Origin: Paenibacillus sp. JJ-223
Lineage (GTDB): Bacteria; Bacillota; Bacilli; Paenibacillales; Paenibacillaceae
NCBI RefSeq assembly: GCF_927798175.1
Contig: NZ_CAKMMP010000025.1
Location: forward strand, 1-64,000
DNA: 64,000 nucleotides
Direction: 5' to 3'
The position numbers were made by a program, and so were the translations under genes. The notes beneath the pieces were generated by a model. It had not been told where the DNA came from and ran no database searches. It saw only the letters and a list, made by a program, of their open reading frames with translations. The stretch's first letter is position 1, and each line of letters begins with the position of its first letter. Shown here piece after piece: positions 19,940 through 29,731 of this stretch.

Positions 19940-19956
19940 GTTCACGAGTCTGTCAA
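19928..19956 (-). promoter_or_regulatory. Promoter of nadA-nadB-nadC
   Basis: Minus-strand TTGACA (19951-19956), 17 bp, TACATT (19928-19933). The leader is about 95 bases. Nothing else is seen at 19957-20057. Confidence 0.7.
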
Positions 19957-20057
19957 TTAATGAAAACGCCACAGAATTGCCACGTATCGGCCCATTTCCT
20001 GCCCGGTTCGCGTCCTAGCTCTCCATTTGCGTTATCTTGATCCATTCATGTATTTTT

Positions 20058-20090
20058 GCAAAAAAAAAGAGCCGGAAGGCTCTCTTTTTA
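20058..20090 (-). terminator. Terminator of ftsH
   Basis: On the minus strand AGAGCC-TTCC-GGCTCT is followed by nine T. Confidence 0.9.
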
Positions 20091-20123
20091 ATCCGCGCTA
20101 ACAACGAGCGGTTATGATTATGC

Positions 20124-22172
20124 TTAGGATGTCGGCTTCGAACCACCATCGCTTGGATCGGTGCTATCGCCTTTATCCAGGTTCGGAGCTTCGTTGGGAA
20201 CATCTCCGGCTGGTGTCTCAGGCACTACATCATCCTTGCCTTGAATACGAACGCGCACATCACCGATATTATCAATGATTGCCTCGCCGCTTTCATTAGG
20301 TGTACCTTCATTGCCATTGTCGCTGGCGGCTTTATTGCCCAGGGATCCTGTTTCAATCAATTGCTTGATTTGTTCCATCTCCAGGGTTTCTTCTTCCAGC
20401 AACGTTTGTGCAATCAGGTGAACTTCCTTCGAATGTTTCACGAGCAGGTCTTTACATTTCTCATAACATTCCGTGATGAAACGCTGCATCTCCTGATCGA
20501 TCTCATAAGCGATGGAATCCGAGTAGTTTTGTTCGTGACCGATATCGCGACCAAGGAACACTTGCCCTTGCGAGCTGCCGAATTGCATTGGTCCCAATTT
20601 CTCGCTCATACCGTACTCCATTACCATGCTGCGAACAATACCTGTTGCTTGCTGGAAGTCGCTATATGCGCCAGTACCAATCTCGCCGATGAACAATTCC
20701 TCTGCTACACGGCCCCCCAGGAGACCCGTAACTTTGTCCAGAAGCTCTTGCTTGGTGACGAGCATGCGATCCTCTTTTGGCAACATGATGACGTATCCAC
20801 CCGCGCGTCCACGCGGTATAATGGTCACTTTATGTACCATATCGGCATGTTCCAGGAAATAACCTACGATGGTATGACCCGCTTCGTGGTAAGCAACGAT
20901 GCGTTTCTCGCGATCACTGATGACACGGCTTTTCTTCTCCGTACCCACGATGACACGGTCAATCGCTTCATCTACCTCGCGCATCGAAATATCTCTCCGA
21001 TTACGGCGTGCCGCAAGCAATGCCGCTTCGTTCAGGAGATTTTCCAGATCCGCACCGGAGAATCCGGTTGTACGCTTCGCGATCACATCCAGCTTCACAT
21101 CTTTGGTGAGCGGTTTGTTACGGGAATGTACTTTCAGTACAGCTTCACGGCCTTTAACATCCGGACGATCTACCGTAATTTGACGGTCGAAGCGGCCTGG
21201 ACGCAGCAACGCCGGGTCGAGAATGTCTGCACGGTTGGTTGCGGCAACGATAATGATGCCTTCGTTCGCCCCGAAACCGTCCATCTCAACGAGCAACTGG
21301 TTCAGCGTCTGCTCACGTTCATCGTGACCGCCGCCAAGTCCGGCACCACGTTGACGTCCCACGGCATCAATCTCGTCAATGAAGATGATACATGGTGCGT
21401 TTTTCTTTGCATTTTCAAACAAATCGCGTACACGGGAAGCACCGACACCGACGAACATTTCCACGAAATCGGAACCGGAAATGCTGAAGAACGGCACTCC
21501 TGCTTCACCCGCTACGGCACGCGCAAGCAAAGTTTTACCCGTACCCGGAGGACCTACAAGCAATACGCCTTTCGGAATCCGTGCGCCGACAGCCGCAAAC
21601 TTGCGAGGATCCTTGAGGAAGTCAACGACCTCGACAAGCTCCTGCTTCTCTTCGTCCGCACCGGCAACATCTTCGAACGTGACCCGTTTCTTCTCTTCAT
21701 TGTAGAGACGGGCACGGCTTTTACCAAAGTTCATTACTTTACCGCCGCCGCCTTGAGCCTGATTAAACAGGAAGAAGAACAGGAGGAACATAATGATCAA
21801 AGGAATAAAGGAGGTCAGCAATGTCAACCAAATGCTGTCACCTCTCATGGGCTCCTGATTAAACTCGAAATTATTGGTTTCGCTTGCCTTTACAAGCTCC
21901 CCAATCGCTTCGTCTGTAGGAGGAATGTACGTCGAGAAATTTTCTGATTTGGCTTCTGCTGGCTTGGTTCTGTAATGACCGGTTACCAGAAATGACTGTC
22001 CATCGAACTGAACCGTCAAATCTTTGACGTTATCGGCCTGAATCGCCGAACGCAACTGATCATATCTAGGATTATCGGTGGCTTCGCCGCCATTGCTGAC
22101 GAATTGGACTATGCCCACCACAACTAAAAAAAGAATCAAATAAAAACCAGAATTCCGGATGAACCGATTCAT
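20124..22172 (-). CDS. ftsH: ATP-dependent zinc metalloprotease FtsH
   Basis: A 682-residue membrane-anchored AAA+ protease. The first membrane segment is [16 protein letters not shown], then an extracytoplasmic loop, then a second segment [18 protein letters not shown] near residue 120. The AAA module has [23 protein letters not shown] and the second region of homology. The zinc site is HEAGH, with a downstream acidic ligand. The last 60 or so residues are an acidic, low-complexity tail. It degrades misfolded membrane and regulatory proteins and in B. subtilis influences sporulation. RBS AGGAGG lies six bases before the ATG. Confidence 0.98.
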   Translation of the reverse strand: MNRFIRNSGFYLILFLVVVGIVQFVSNGGEATDNPRYDQLRSAIQADNVKDLTVQFDGQSFLVTGHYRTKPAEAKSENFSTYIPPTDEAIGELVKASETNNFEFNQEPMRGDSIWLTLLTSFIPLIIMFLLFFFLFNQAQGGGGKVMNFGKSRARLYNEEKKRVTFEDVAGADEEKQELVEVVDFLKDPRKFAAVGARIPKGVLLVGPPGTGKTLLARAVAGEAGVPFFSISGSDFVEMFVGVGASRVRDLFENAKKNAPCIIFIDEIDAVGRQRGAGLGGGHDEREQTLNQLLVEMDGFGANEGIIIVAATNRADILDPALLRPGRFDRQITVDRPDVKGREAVLKVHSRNKPLTKDVKLDVIAKRTTGFSGADLENLLNEAALLAARRNRRDISMREVDEAIDRVIVGTEKKSRVISDREKRIVAYHEAGHTIVGYFLEHADMVHKVTIIPRGRAGGYVIMLPKEDRMLVTKQELLDKVTGLLGGRVAEELFIGEIGTGAYSDFQQATGIVRSMVMEYGMSEKLGPMQFGSSQGQVFLGRDIGHEQNYSDSIAYEIDQEMQRFITECYEKCKDLLVKHSKEVHLIAQTLLEEETLEMEQIKQLIETGSLGNKAASDNGNEGTPNESGEAIIDNIGDVRVRIQGKDDVVPETPAGDVPNEAPNLDKGDSTDPSDGGSKPTS

Positions 22173-22202
22173 CCCCTACCTCCTCTCGAGACACTTTATT
22201 TA

Positions 22203-22231
22203 TTTTAACATAGCCCGATATGGCTTCTCAA
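22203..22231 (-). promoter_or_regulatory. Promoter of ftsH
   Basis: Minus-strand TTGAGA (22226-22231), 17 bp, TTAAAA (22203-22208), just after the hpt terminator. Confidence 0.5.
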
Positions 22232-22237
22232 CAGAAG

Positions 22238-22257
22238 CAAAAAAGCCGCTCGGGGCT
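22238..22257 (-). terminator. Terminator of hpt
   Basis: On the minus strand AGCC-CCGAGC-GGCT is followed by TTTTT. The stem is short. Confidence 0.5.
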
Positions 22258-22272
22258 GGGGTCCAGCACAGA

Positions 22273-22812
22273 TTAACTGGTGTAAACCTCTGGTTTCAAG
22301 ATCCCGATATAAGGGAGGTTCCGATACTTCTCGGCGTAATCCAGACCGTAACCAACAATAAAGGCATCCGGAATGTCAAAGCCCGTATAATGCGCTTCCA
22401 GCTCGACCTTGCGGCCGGACGGCTTGTCAAAGAGTGTCACTACGCGAACCGATTTGGCTCCGCGGCCTTGCAGCAGTTCGATTAAATAACTGAGCGTAAG
22501 TCCGCTGTCGATGATATCTTCAACAATCAGGACCTCGCGTCCATCGACGGATACGTCCAAATCCTTGATGATTTTGACAACGCCGGACGATTTGGTTGAA
22601 GCGCCGTAGCTGGATACCGCCATGAAATCCATCTCCACGGGTACAGTAATGTTTTTAACCAAATCAGCCATAAATATAAACGCACCTTTGAGCACGCAAA
22701 TGACCAAAGGATTGCGACCTGCATATTCGGCGCTCAATACTGCACCAAGTTCCTTCACCTTGTTTTGAATCTCTTCCTCGCTGATCAATACTTCCTGAAT
22801 GTCGTTCTGCAA
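22273..22812 (-). CDS. hpt: Hypoxanthine phosphoribosyltransferase
   Basis: A 179-residue purine salvage enzyme that makes IMP and GMP from hypoxanthine or guanine and PRPP. It shows [13 protein letters not shown], the flexible-loop SYG segment, and the PRPP-binding signature [14 protein letters not shown] near residue 100. It starts with TTG, nine bases after AGGAGG. The tilS-hprT-ftsH order is that of B. subtilis. Confidence 0.97.
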   Translation of the reverse strand: MQNDIQEVLISEEEIQNKVKELGAVLSAEYAGRNPLVICVLKGAFIFMADLVKNITVPVEMDFMAVSSYGASTKSSGVVKIIKDLDVSVDGREVLIVEDIIDSGLTLSYLIELLQGRGAKSVRVVTLFDKPSGRKVELEAHYTGFDIPDAFIVGYGLDYAEKYRNLPYIGILKPEVYTS

Positions 22813-22864
22813 CTGCGTGAACCTCCTAAGTTATACTATGAAAGCCTTACCTGAACCATAACCA

Positions 22865-24304
22865 CTACCCCTGAATCGCTGAATCGCCTACAGTCATGTA
22901 CAGAATGGCAGAAGTATCCTCCTTCACCGGAGCCAGACTGGACCGGCGCACGCCCGGCAACCAAATAATGTTGCCAGCACCGTCACATACCACAGGAATG
23001 CGTGGTCGGACAGAGGGAGGTACCTTTTCGTCGATGAAAATATTTTTCACCTTTTTGCTTCCGTTTAATCCCATGACCTTCATGGTATCTCCAGGTAACC
23101 GTGAACGCACAACGAGCGGCATGATCAGTTCGTCCGCATCAAATGCGGCCACGTCAGCCGATTCGGGTGCAAGGTAGTCCTTGGGGCTCAGGGGGAATAA
23201 CCGCAGTTGACGATTAATCTCCATGAGCGAAAGCTCGCAAACTCCGCTCCATCGCTCGAGACGATACTCATAAGATTGATCCTGTACTTCATTCCGTACG
23301 CCAAAGGAAATATTGTCGTATTCCCGAGTACAGACAAAGGTTTGTCCCAGATCCAGACTCCAGGTCGTCGAATCGTTCTCCGTGACCTTGCGCCGAATGG
23401 TTTCGATCCGGGTAAAGTCGACAAAATCACTGTCCAAAGGCAGATAATTCAATATTAGTTTAATCAACCTCCGTTGTAAAGCGACATGTAACTTCAAAAA
23501 GGAAGGCAACTCAAAGGTCTGCCTTCCGCCGTTCTTCTGCACTAGACAGCTGTATGCGTCGAGTGCACCCTGCCCCATGAATTCGTCTTCATCGCCCACG
23601 ATTTCGGCAAGACGATTCAAAGACGGCGTGATCTGTCCGTTAAATTGCTCCAAGAAAGGGAGCACATCCAGACGGATGGCATTCCGTGTATATTTTCGGT
23701 TGGTGTTCGACTCGTCGTTCACATACGGGAAACCTTGTGTATTACAAGCTTCTACAAGGTCCGTCTTGTTTATACGAAGGCATGGCCGAATTAGTTCCAC
23801 ATTTTTTTCGCGACGTTTAAACCTCATGCCGGCAAGGCCGGAAAGCCCGGAGCCGCGCAATAAATGAAGCAAAACCGTCTCCGCCTGGTCATCGGCATGG
23901 TGAGCCAGCGCAATGCTGGATGCATCGTATTTGCGTGCGACCTCATGCAAAAAGGCATAGCGACGGTCGCGTGCAGCTTCCTGCGAACCCAAGCCTGTAA
24001 GCTTCATATACGAAGGAATATCGGCTTTGATCCACTCGAAGGCAATCCCTAACCGACCTGCCAATTCTTTGACCATCTCGGCTTCCTGGTCCGATGCTTT
24101 TCGGAACCCGTGATGCACATGTGCACAGATCAGTTCAAGGGGCGTATGGCGGGTGCTGATTTCATGCATGATATGCAAAAAGGCCACCGAGTCCGGTCCG
24201 CCGGACACCGCAACGACGATCCGATCCCCGGAAACCCATAACCGATGCTCTTCTGCTGCTTCCATCACATTCTTCACCAACATGTCCAAGCCTAAAGCTT
24301 CCAT
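22865..24304 (-). CDS. tilS: tRNA(Ile)-lysidine synthetase
   Basis: A 479-residue enzyme that converts C34 of the minor isoleucine tRNA to lysidine so that it reads AUA. The N-type ATP-pyrophosphatase loop is VVAVSGGPDSVAFL near residue 32. ALAHHADDQAETVLLHLLRG is the family signature near residue 130. A substrate-binding and a C-terminal tRNA-binding domain follow (RSRLPGDTMKVMGLNGSKKV). I chose ATG 24304, seven bases after GAGGA, over the open-frame ATG 14 codons upstream. Confidence 0.95.
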   Translation of the reverse strand: MEALGLDMLVKNVMEAAEEHRLWVSGDRIVVAVSGGPDSVAFLHIMHEISTRHTPLELICAHVHHGFRKASDQEAEMVKELAGRLGIAFEWIKADIPSYMKLTGLGSQEAARDRRYAFLHEVARKYDASSIALAHHADDQAETVLLHLLRGSGLSGLAGMRFKRREKNVELIRPCLRINKTDLVEACNTQGFPYVNDESNTNRKYTRNAIRLDVLPFLEQFNGQITPSLNRLAEIVGDEDEFMGQGALDAYSCLVQKNGGRQTFELPSFLKLHVALQRRLIKLILNYLPLDSDFVDFTRIETIRRKVTENDSTTWSLDLGQTFVCTREYDNISFGVRNEVQDQSYEYRLERWSGVCELSLMEINRQLRLFPLSPKDYLAPESADVAAFDADELIMPLVVRSRLPGDTMKVMGLNGSKKVKNIFIDEKVPPSVRPRIPVVCDGAGNIIWLPGVRRSSLAPVKEDTSAILYMTVGDSAIQG

Positions 24305-24349
24305 CCCTGCTTCCTCTTTCCTTGCGTTATGTATATGCACTCGCATCAG

Positions 24350-25297
24350 TCAGTTCAGGAGTGCATAGATGAGCGCCACAATAAGTATAATGATAGAAAT
24401 GGCAAATGCGCTTTTAAGCCAGCCCGGCGTCGCACCTCTGGACGAACGGCGGAGCTTGGACGGCCGCGCCATCATCTCTTTCCAGCCGCGAATCGCTTGC
24501 TCCGCATCGGTGAACTGTCCCCGCAAGGCTTGGACCGTCCAGCTCTGGAGCGGCTTCATCCGCTCGCTGCGCATAACCAGGGCAACGAGTTGATTGACGC
24601 TCCGCAATTGCGGCAACCCCTCTGCTGCCAGCCTTTTTAATTCTTCTCCCTCCAACACATGAATAAGCAATAAAGCAAATGCAAAAATATCATAAGTCCC
24701 GTCAGCAGCACGGCTTCCTGCATTCCAGAATCCGCGATCATACCATTCGGTAAATTGTTTGACGCTGCGCCCCATCGATGTTACACCGCCGTAATCAATC
24801 AGTTCGACTTGGCCGTAATCGGTTACGAGCACGTTCTGCGGTTTGAGGTCTCCGAACACCCATCCGGCCTGATGCAGTTGGGACAGCTTCTGCAGCAACC
24901 GCAGACCGACAACGATTGTCCACTCCGTTCCCTGGCGCCTTATAAAGTGATGAAATGCCTCGCCGCGAACGTAACGCATCACGTAGAAGGGGATATCCCG
25001 TCCCTCAACGGAGTAATCGTCAACCTCTTTTAAATAAGAAGGAATGCCGCTCTGTTGCAAGGCCTCGTGCTTGCGTTGCAGTTGAAACGATTTGAGCACG
25101 TTGACTTCCGATTGCAGATCTACCGGATCGAACCCCATTTTGAGTGCATAATGTTTCCCGTTTTCCCGCCGCTGGACAAGAAAAACGATGCCGTTGGCCC
25201 CCTTGCCCAGCAGCTTCCGGACGGTATAACGGCTTCGATTCCATTTTCCCGTAATGACGGTGCCCGGCGGGAAAGAAGCATCAGACAACGTTGTCAC
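24350..25297 (-). CDS. yabT: Sporulation-associated serine/threonine kinase (YabT-like)
   Basis: A 315-residue Hanks-type kinase with a single C-terminal membrane anchor (SAFAISIIILIVALIYALL). Catalytic features are LLGKGANGIVFLV (Gly loop), HYALKMG (ATP lysine), WVFGDLKPQN (FGD in place of HRD, catalytic Asp retained) and LIDYGG (in place of DFG). B. subtilis YabT lacks an extracellular sensor and is activated by DNA during spore development. The likely start is GTG 25297, after GAGAAGGG, which overlaps the yabS end. The longer open frame starts inside yabS. Confidence 0.88.
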   Translation of the reverse strand: MTTLSDASFPPGTVITGKWNRSRYTVRKLLGKGANGIVFLVQRRENGKHYALKMGFDPVDLQSEVNVLKSFQLQRKHEALQQSGIPSYLKEVDDYSVEGRDIPFYVMRYVRGEAFHHFIRRQGTEWTIVVGLRLLQKLSQLHQAGWVFGDLKPQNVLVTDYGQVELIDYGGVTSMGRSVKQFTEWYDRGFWNAGSRAADGTYDIFAFALLLIHVLEGEELKRLAAEGLPQLRSVNQLVALVMRSERMKPLQSWTVQALRGQFTDAEQAIRGWKEMMARPSKLRRSSRGATPGWLKSAFAISIIILIVALIYALLN

Positions 25298-26033
25298 CGA
25301 GCATCCCTTCTCTTTCAATGCGATAGTTCCCTTCTATTTCCTGCTGTTCCTCCAGTGTACCATAACGATAAAAATCAATCACCCTCTGAATCGCGGGTCC
25401 CGTGGGCGTCGCGCCTTTCATTTGCAGACGTCCAAACAGCGACTTCACGCTGCCAGGATCGTCCGTCCAGTCTATATCCATCACGGCCTCTTCACCGCTG
25501 TGCCGGCCGGGAAAGTGAAATACCGCAAGCCGGCTCTTTCCAACCCTCGCCTGCAAGCTTAGCATCAAGTCGCGGATGCCTTCTTCCACGGCAGGCAGCT
25601 TGGGCTTCATGCTTGCACTGACATCGATCAGCAGCACAACCTGCAGCGGAGCGGTTTCCGTCATGTTATCCATAACTTCAACAACCTGCGCCCGCTGCGC
25701 AGGCGCAAGATCGGTCACGCTTTTAGGCGAGTTTTCTCCGAAAATCTGCGTGAGCTCGCGGTTAACGGCCTGTTGGATCGTCTGTACCACCGTTTTTCTG
25801 GTCATCATCTGCATCGTTTGGGCCAGCTGTCTGGTGCCCACGATCTGACTGATCCCTCCCCCGGCTCTGGCAATGTCTTCGATTTCTCGGCTTCCGAGTT
25901 CTCCAATCGTGCCATAATCGATAACCCCGACCACATTCACAGTTATGCCTTCTTCATGCGCCTCAGCCGCAGCAAGCACAGGACTTGTGCCCACATTGGA
26001 ACAACCGTCGGTAATCAATAGAATTTGCTTCAT
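25281..26033 (-). CDS. yabS: VWA-domain protein (YabS-like)
   Basis: A 250-residue protein with von Willebrand A features. ILLITDGCSNVGTSP is at the N-terminus. A second unit, near residue 130, is VVLLIDVSASMKPKLPAVEE, whose DVSAS matches a metal-ion-dependent adhesion site. It has no signal peptide. B. subtilis yabS lies in the same spoIIE-yabS-yabT order and belongs to the sporulation program; its exact role is unknown. I chose ATG 26033, eight bases after GGAGG. Its end overlaps yabT by 17 bases. Confidence 0.85.
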   Translation of the reverse strand: MKQILLITDGCSNVGTSPVLAAAEAHEEGITVNVVGVIDYGTIGELGSREIEDIARAGGGISQIVGTRQLAQTMQMMTRKTVVQTIQQAVNRELTQIFGENSPKSVTDLAPAQRAQVVEVMDNMTETAPLQVVLLIDVSASMKPKLPAVEEGIRDLMLSLQARVGKSRLAVFHFPGRHSGEEAVMDIDWTDDPGSVKSLFGRLQMKGATPTGPAIQRVIDFYRYGTLEEQQEIEGNYRIEREGMLGDNVV

Positions 26034-26117
26034 CCGATATCCCTCCGTTTCGTTACTCTTCAATTCTATGACTAGCATTGCCAGATTGAAGAGATTTCAA
26101 ACAAGAGGGAACGGGCT

Positions 26118-28622
26118 TCAACTTACGGTGCGCGGCCGTTCCATCCGGCTAATTCCGGGGACCCGCAATGTGGCCCACTCCGGATGGTAGTGCTCTACCT
26201 TGGCCACGATCACGGTCATGTCGTCATAAATCTCATGCTGCTGGTATCGGATCACGCTCTCCAACAGGCAGTCCGCCACTTCCTGCGGGTCTTCGCTGCT
26301 CACCTCCTGAATCAGGCGTTTGATCCACAGTTCTTTGTTCACGGCATAACCGGGTGCATCATAAATGCCGTCTGTCATCATGATCAAAATATCGCCGGGC
26401 TGGAGCTGTACGGTCACCAGATCGACCTCGATATCTTTGATGATGCCAATCGGGAGATTGCTGGCCGACACTTGAATGACCTCGTGTCCCCTTTTAATGA
26501 AACTCGGCGTTGAGCCGATCTTCATGAAGGTGGTTTCGGCCGAATACTCGTCAATGAGCGCCATATCGACAGTAGCATACATTTCTTCAGGGGAGCGCAG
26601 CATCAGAATGGAATTCACCGATTTGATCGCCAGTTTTTCATCCATCCCGGATTGCAGCAGCTGCTCCAATATATTTAAAGCCGCACTGCTCTCCATCCGT
26701 GCCCGCTCACCATTGCCCATGCCATCACTGAGGGCTACCGCGAACGTGCCGTTCCCCATCTCCACCGTGCTGAAACTATCGCCGGAAAACAGATCCCCGC
26801 CTTTGGCTGCGGCGGCCACTCCAGTCGTAATCTCAAACGTTTTGGCCGACCCGAAGGTGACGGTAGCCAGCCCCTGTTTAGGATCGGTCATCGTTTCATG
26901 CAGGACAGCAATGTGCTCGTCCAGCACCTCCGAAATGAGCGGAGCGATCATTTTGCGGCACTCGTCAAACCCCCGCGTGTAGGCGTGGACAATTTCAATT
27001 TCCACATTGCCTGCCTCCAGACTAATGATCTCGATGGAATGAATCAACAGGCCGAATGATTCCAGCGCTTCCCGAATTTGTTCCTCCTGCTGCACCATCT
27101 CCTCGCTTTCCCGCTGAATCTCCCTCGCCAGATCCTCCATCACCTGGGATACGCCCGACAACTGCTCCGCAACAAGCTGGCGGCTGTCCATGATCTGCCG
27201 CTTCCACTGCAAATCATGCTGATACAGTCCATATTGGGCACGCATAACTTCAAGCACTTCCTCCGGTTTGGCACAGATCCGGTTCCATCCCACCGGAATC
27301 TGCTCTGCCGTCATCTCGGGGTTGGCCTCAATCGAACTCATCACGTCAGTCATATACCTATAGGTTTGAATGAACTTGGCGTCCCAGCATTGGGAACGTT
27401 TGAAGCAGGACGCGCAGGTGCCCTCCGCAACAGCATTCATGAAATGCTCCATACCACCCTCATTTTTCACGGCTTCGCCCGCCCCTGACATCTGGTCGAA
27501 GCTTCGGGACAACTGGCGGAACACTTGCGAAAAGCGGGTAACCCGCTCTGCCGTCACGTCGCGAATGCGTTTGGCATACTCATGCTGTGACTTCGTGTGG
27601 TCTTGCGTGCCTGGCACATATCTGGATATGGCGGCCATAATGCTTTTGGGGGTAAGTATGAACAAGGCGATGGCTGCACAGGTTTCCCATAACGAATTCA
27701 TTACGTCATTAGGCCCGCCAAGGTAGATAGACAGAATAGATGAGCCGAGCAGCATGCCGAGTATAACGCCCGGGCGTTTCCCCTCCCGCAGCATCCCGGC
27801 CAGCATCCCGGCAAAGGCGAGCAAACTCATCTGATAGATGGCGCTCATATCAGCCAGGCTCAAGATCAGGCCGGTTATGACCCCGACCGAAGCTCCCAAG
27901 GGCGCTCCGCCTACCAAAGCAAAGATCAAAATTAGGTATCGCGATAACATATGTTCCACGGAGAGAGATTGTATCGTCCATCCTACGGCACCTGTCATGA
28001 CGGAAGCGAGCAGAATGATCAAGCAAAGGATCTCCTCGCTTTTCAAGTTAAGCTTTTTTTTGCGGAACGTGAAGAGTGGAATCGCTTGTATGAACACAAG
28101 GGTAAGCACGAAACTGAGCACCGAATCCAGCGTCAGCATCATCATGGCATACCAGCTGAACGAAGGGCCGATCACGACGGCAAACAGCTTGACCAGAAAA
28201 GTGGTCATGAACACCATGGCCGGCGCATAGGATAATTCAGCGCGATCATATGTGGACAAACCTTTGTAGAGCAGCAGGAAAATGGCAATTTCGGCCGCAA
28301 CGATCAGCACAACCGGGAAGGGCGCGAAGAAGCTGCCTGCCAGCAAAGCAATGCCCACCGGGATGACATAGTCTTTCCGCATAAACGCAATGACGGCAAA
28401 ATACGCGATGGCAAAGGGGGACAGTTCATTCAGAATCATCGCCTTCCCGAGTAAAAAACCCATCGCAGTGAGCAGCATTACCCACTTCCGTGCAGCAACG
28501 AACTGGACCGCCTTGCGGGAGCTGAACCATTGCTTGATTCTTCCGGACAGATCCTCCCACGCCTTCGTACGTTCTTTCCCTGCTTTCCATCCCGGAAATT
28601 GAATGACATTCCACTTTTCCAT
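26118..28622 (-). CDS. spoIIE: Stage II sporulation protein E (membrane PP2C phosphatase)
   Basis: An 834-residue protein. The N-terminal third has about ten membrane segments (from FVAARKWVMLLTAMGFLLG to ETCAAIALFILT). A central oligomerisation region follows, then a C-terminal PP2C phosphatase with VALSDGMGNGERARMESSAA and MMTDGIYDAPG carrying metal-binding Asp residues. It dephosphorylates SpoIIAA to release sigma-F in the forespore and also acts at the polar septum. The start is ATG 28622, nine bases after GGGGTG, four codons into the open frame. Its promoter is of the Spo0A-dependent type. Confidence 0.96.
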   Translation of the reverse strand: MEKWNVIQFPGWKAGKERTKAWEDLSGRIKQWFSSRKAVQFVAARKWVMLLTAMGFLLGKAMILNELSPFAIAYFAVIAFMRKDYVIPVGIALLAGSFFAPFPVVLIVAAEIAIFLLLYKGLSTYDRAELSYAPAMVFMTTFLVKLFAVVIGPSFSWYAMMMLTLDSVLSFVLTLVFIQAIPLFTFRKKKLNLKSEEILCLIILLASVMTGAVGWTIQSLSVEHMLSRYLILIFALVGGAPLGASVGVITGLILSLADMSAIYQMSLLAFAGMLAGMLREGKRPGVILGMLLGSSILSIYLGGPNDVMNSLWETCAAIALFILTPKSIMAAISRYVPGTQDHTKSQHEYAKRIRDVTAERVTRFSQVFRQLSRSFDQMSGAGEAVKNEGGMEHFMNAVAEGTCASCFKRSQCWDAKFIQTYRYMTDVMSSIEANPEMTAEQIPVGWNRICAKPEEVLEVMRAQYGLYQHDLQWKRQIMDSRQLVAEQLSGVSQVMEDLAREIQRESEEMVQQEEQIREALESFGLLIHSIEIISLEAGNVEIEIVHAYTRGFDECRKMIAPLISEVLDEHIAVLHETMTDPKQGLATVTFGSAKTFEITTGVAAAAKGGDLFSGDSFSTVEMGNGTFAVALSDGMGNGERARMESSAALNILEQLLQSGMDEKLAIKSVNSILMLRSPEEMYATVDMALIDEYSAETTFMKIGSTPSFIKRGHEVIQVSASNLPIGIIKDIEVDLVTVQLQPGDILIMMTDGIYDAPGYAVNKELWIKRLIQEVSSEDPQEVADCLLESVIRYQQHEIYDDMTVIVAKVEHYHPEWATLRVPGISRMERPRTVS

Positions 28623-28672
28623 ATCCCAAGGCACCCCATTCGTATGTTTTCAATTCCATCTCATTGGTACCG

Positions 28673-28705
28673 ATTATAGATAGAATGAAAGACATAGTTT
28701 GTCAC
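28673..28705 (-). promoter_or_regulatory. spoIIE promoter with 21-bp spacing
   Basis: Minus-strand GTGACA (28700-28705), 21 bp, TATAAT (28673-28678). The overlong spacer is a known feature of the B. subtilis Spo0A-activated spoIIE and spoIIG promoters. Confidence 0.7.
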
Positions 28706-28731
28706 AATAACTGGACAGGCCATAAAAAATT

Positions 28732-28739
28732 TACGACAA
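28732..28739 (-). promoter_or_regulatory. Spo0A-type box upstream of spoIIE
   Basis: Minus-strand TTGTCGTA matches TTGTCGAA at seven of eight bases, about 70 bp upstream of the expected start of transcription. The next 230 bases (28745-28973) hold no gene and no tRNA that I can see, although tRNAs lie here in B. subtilis. Confidence 0.5.
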
Positions 28740-28973
28740 AAGACTCGGCGATTGCGCAGTGCGGCAGAACCCCGTCCCTATGCTTGCTTTGCCGATTTTT
28801 GCTCCTCCATCCAAGGGAGGCGATTGTCTGATTTTGAATCGTTTCTGTTCCAAGCGCTGCAGCATTCAAACAAAATACCTGCGGAATGCCATGGAATGCT
28901 GTCGGTAAAAAATGGTAGACGACAAATGTTCTTATTTACTGCCTGGGCAGCTGCAAAAATCGCAAAGAACGCT

Positions 28974-29005
28974 AAAAAGCCGCCAGCCCGAGGGCTAACG
29001 GCTTT
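28974..29005 (-). terminator. Terminator of yabR
   Basis: On the minus strand AAAGCCG and AGCCC pair with GGGCT and CGGCTTTTT (plus 28974-29005). Confidence 0.8.
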
Positions 29006-29037
29006 GAACGTATATATTTTAAATCAGGTTGAACAGA

Positions 29038-29535
29038 TTAGACACGTTTAGCTCCGCGACCTCCGCGTTTGCCTTCCGTGTTCTTCTTGAGCGAAGAGAT
29101 CCGTTCCTCGCTATCTTTCAGGAAGCGTGACATTTTATCCTCAAATGAAGGTTTGCCTGCTGCGGGCTTGAAGGAACGTCCTCCGCGGTCACGGTTGAAA
29201 CCACCTCCGCCGCCGCCACCGAAACGTTCGCGATCTCCTCCACTGCGTTCCGGTCTAGGACCTCTCGGGGGTCTCGACTGCGTCTGTTGCTCAACCGGTT
29301 TGTCAACAGCCTGCTTGATTGAAAGTCCGATCTTTCCGTCTTTGTCAACGTTGATGACCTTCACTGTAACCACGTCATTAAGCTTCAGGTGGTCGTTGAC
29401 ATCTTTGACGTAATTGTCGGCGATTTCCGAGATGTGAACGAGACCCGTGACACCTCCTGACAGATCCACAAATGCTCCAAAATGCGTGATGCCTGTCACC
29501 TTGCCCTCTAACTTGGTGCCCACTTCAATTGCCAT
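29038..29535 (-). CDS. yabR: S1-domain RNA-binding protein (YabR-like)
   Basis: A 165-residue protein with one N-terminal S1/OB fold (GTKLEGKVTGITHFGAFVDL, then GLVHISEIADNYVKDV). A basic, glycine- and arginine-rich linker follows (GGGGGGGFNRDRGGRSFK) and then a charged tail. The RGG-like linker is probably disordered and should add RNA affinity. It belongs to the general-stress S1 protein group and probably binds RNA or ribosomes. The start at ATG 29535 follows GGGAGG by 13 bases. The terminator directly downstream makes it a separate unit. Confidence 0.88.
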   Translation of the reverse strand: MAIEVGTKLEGKVTGITHFGAFVDLSGGVTGLVHISEIADNYVKDVNDHLKLNDVVTVKVINVDKDGKIGLSIKQAVDKPVEQQTQSRPPRGPRPERSGGDRERFGGGGGGGFNRDRGGRSFKPAAGKPSFEDKMSRFLKDSEERISSLKKNTEGKRGGRGAKRV

Positions 29536-29608
29536 AGAATAAAATGATCCTCCCTTAAAAATATACAACCCGATTTTTGGATGCAAAAATCAATGCTGTG
29601 CTAAACTG

Positions 29609-29638
29609 ATTATACCTTATGCCTCAAACCAAGGTCAA
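29609..29638 (-). promoter_or_regulatory. Promoter of yabR
   Basis: Minus-strand TTGACC (29633-29638), 18 bp, TATAAT (29609-29614), about 75 bases upstream of the yabR start. Confidence 0.7.
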
Positions 29639-29731
29639 CTGAGCTGCTCCCTATAATAGAGCCTATTTTTTCCGGATTCGATGACCCTGGAACCGTATCG
29701 AGCGCCTATCCCTTCGTATGGACCAAACTCG

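Noticed and set aside
20241-21947. Plus-strand ORF of 568 codons
   Set aside because: Antisense to the highly conserved ftsH, with no domain signal.
28745-28973. tRNA genes between spoIIE and yabR, as in B. subtilis
   Set aside because: No T-loop motif (GGTTCAANTCC) or acceptor pairing found on either strand.
28752-29051. Plus-strand ORF of 99 codons upstream of spoIIE
   Set aside because: It runs through the yabR terminator and into the yabR 3' end on the opposite strand.
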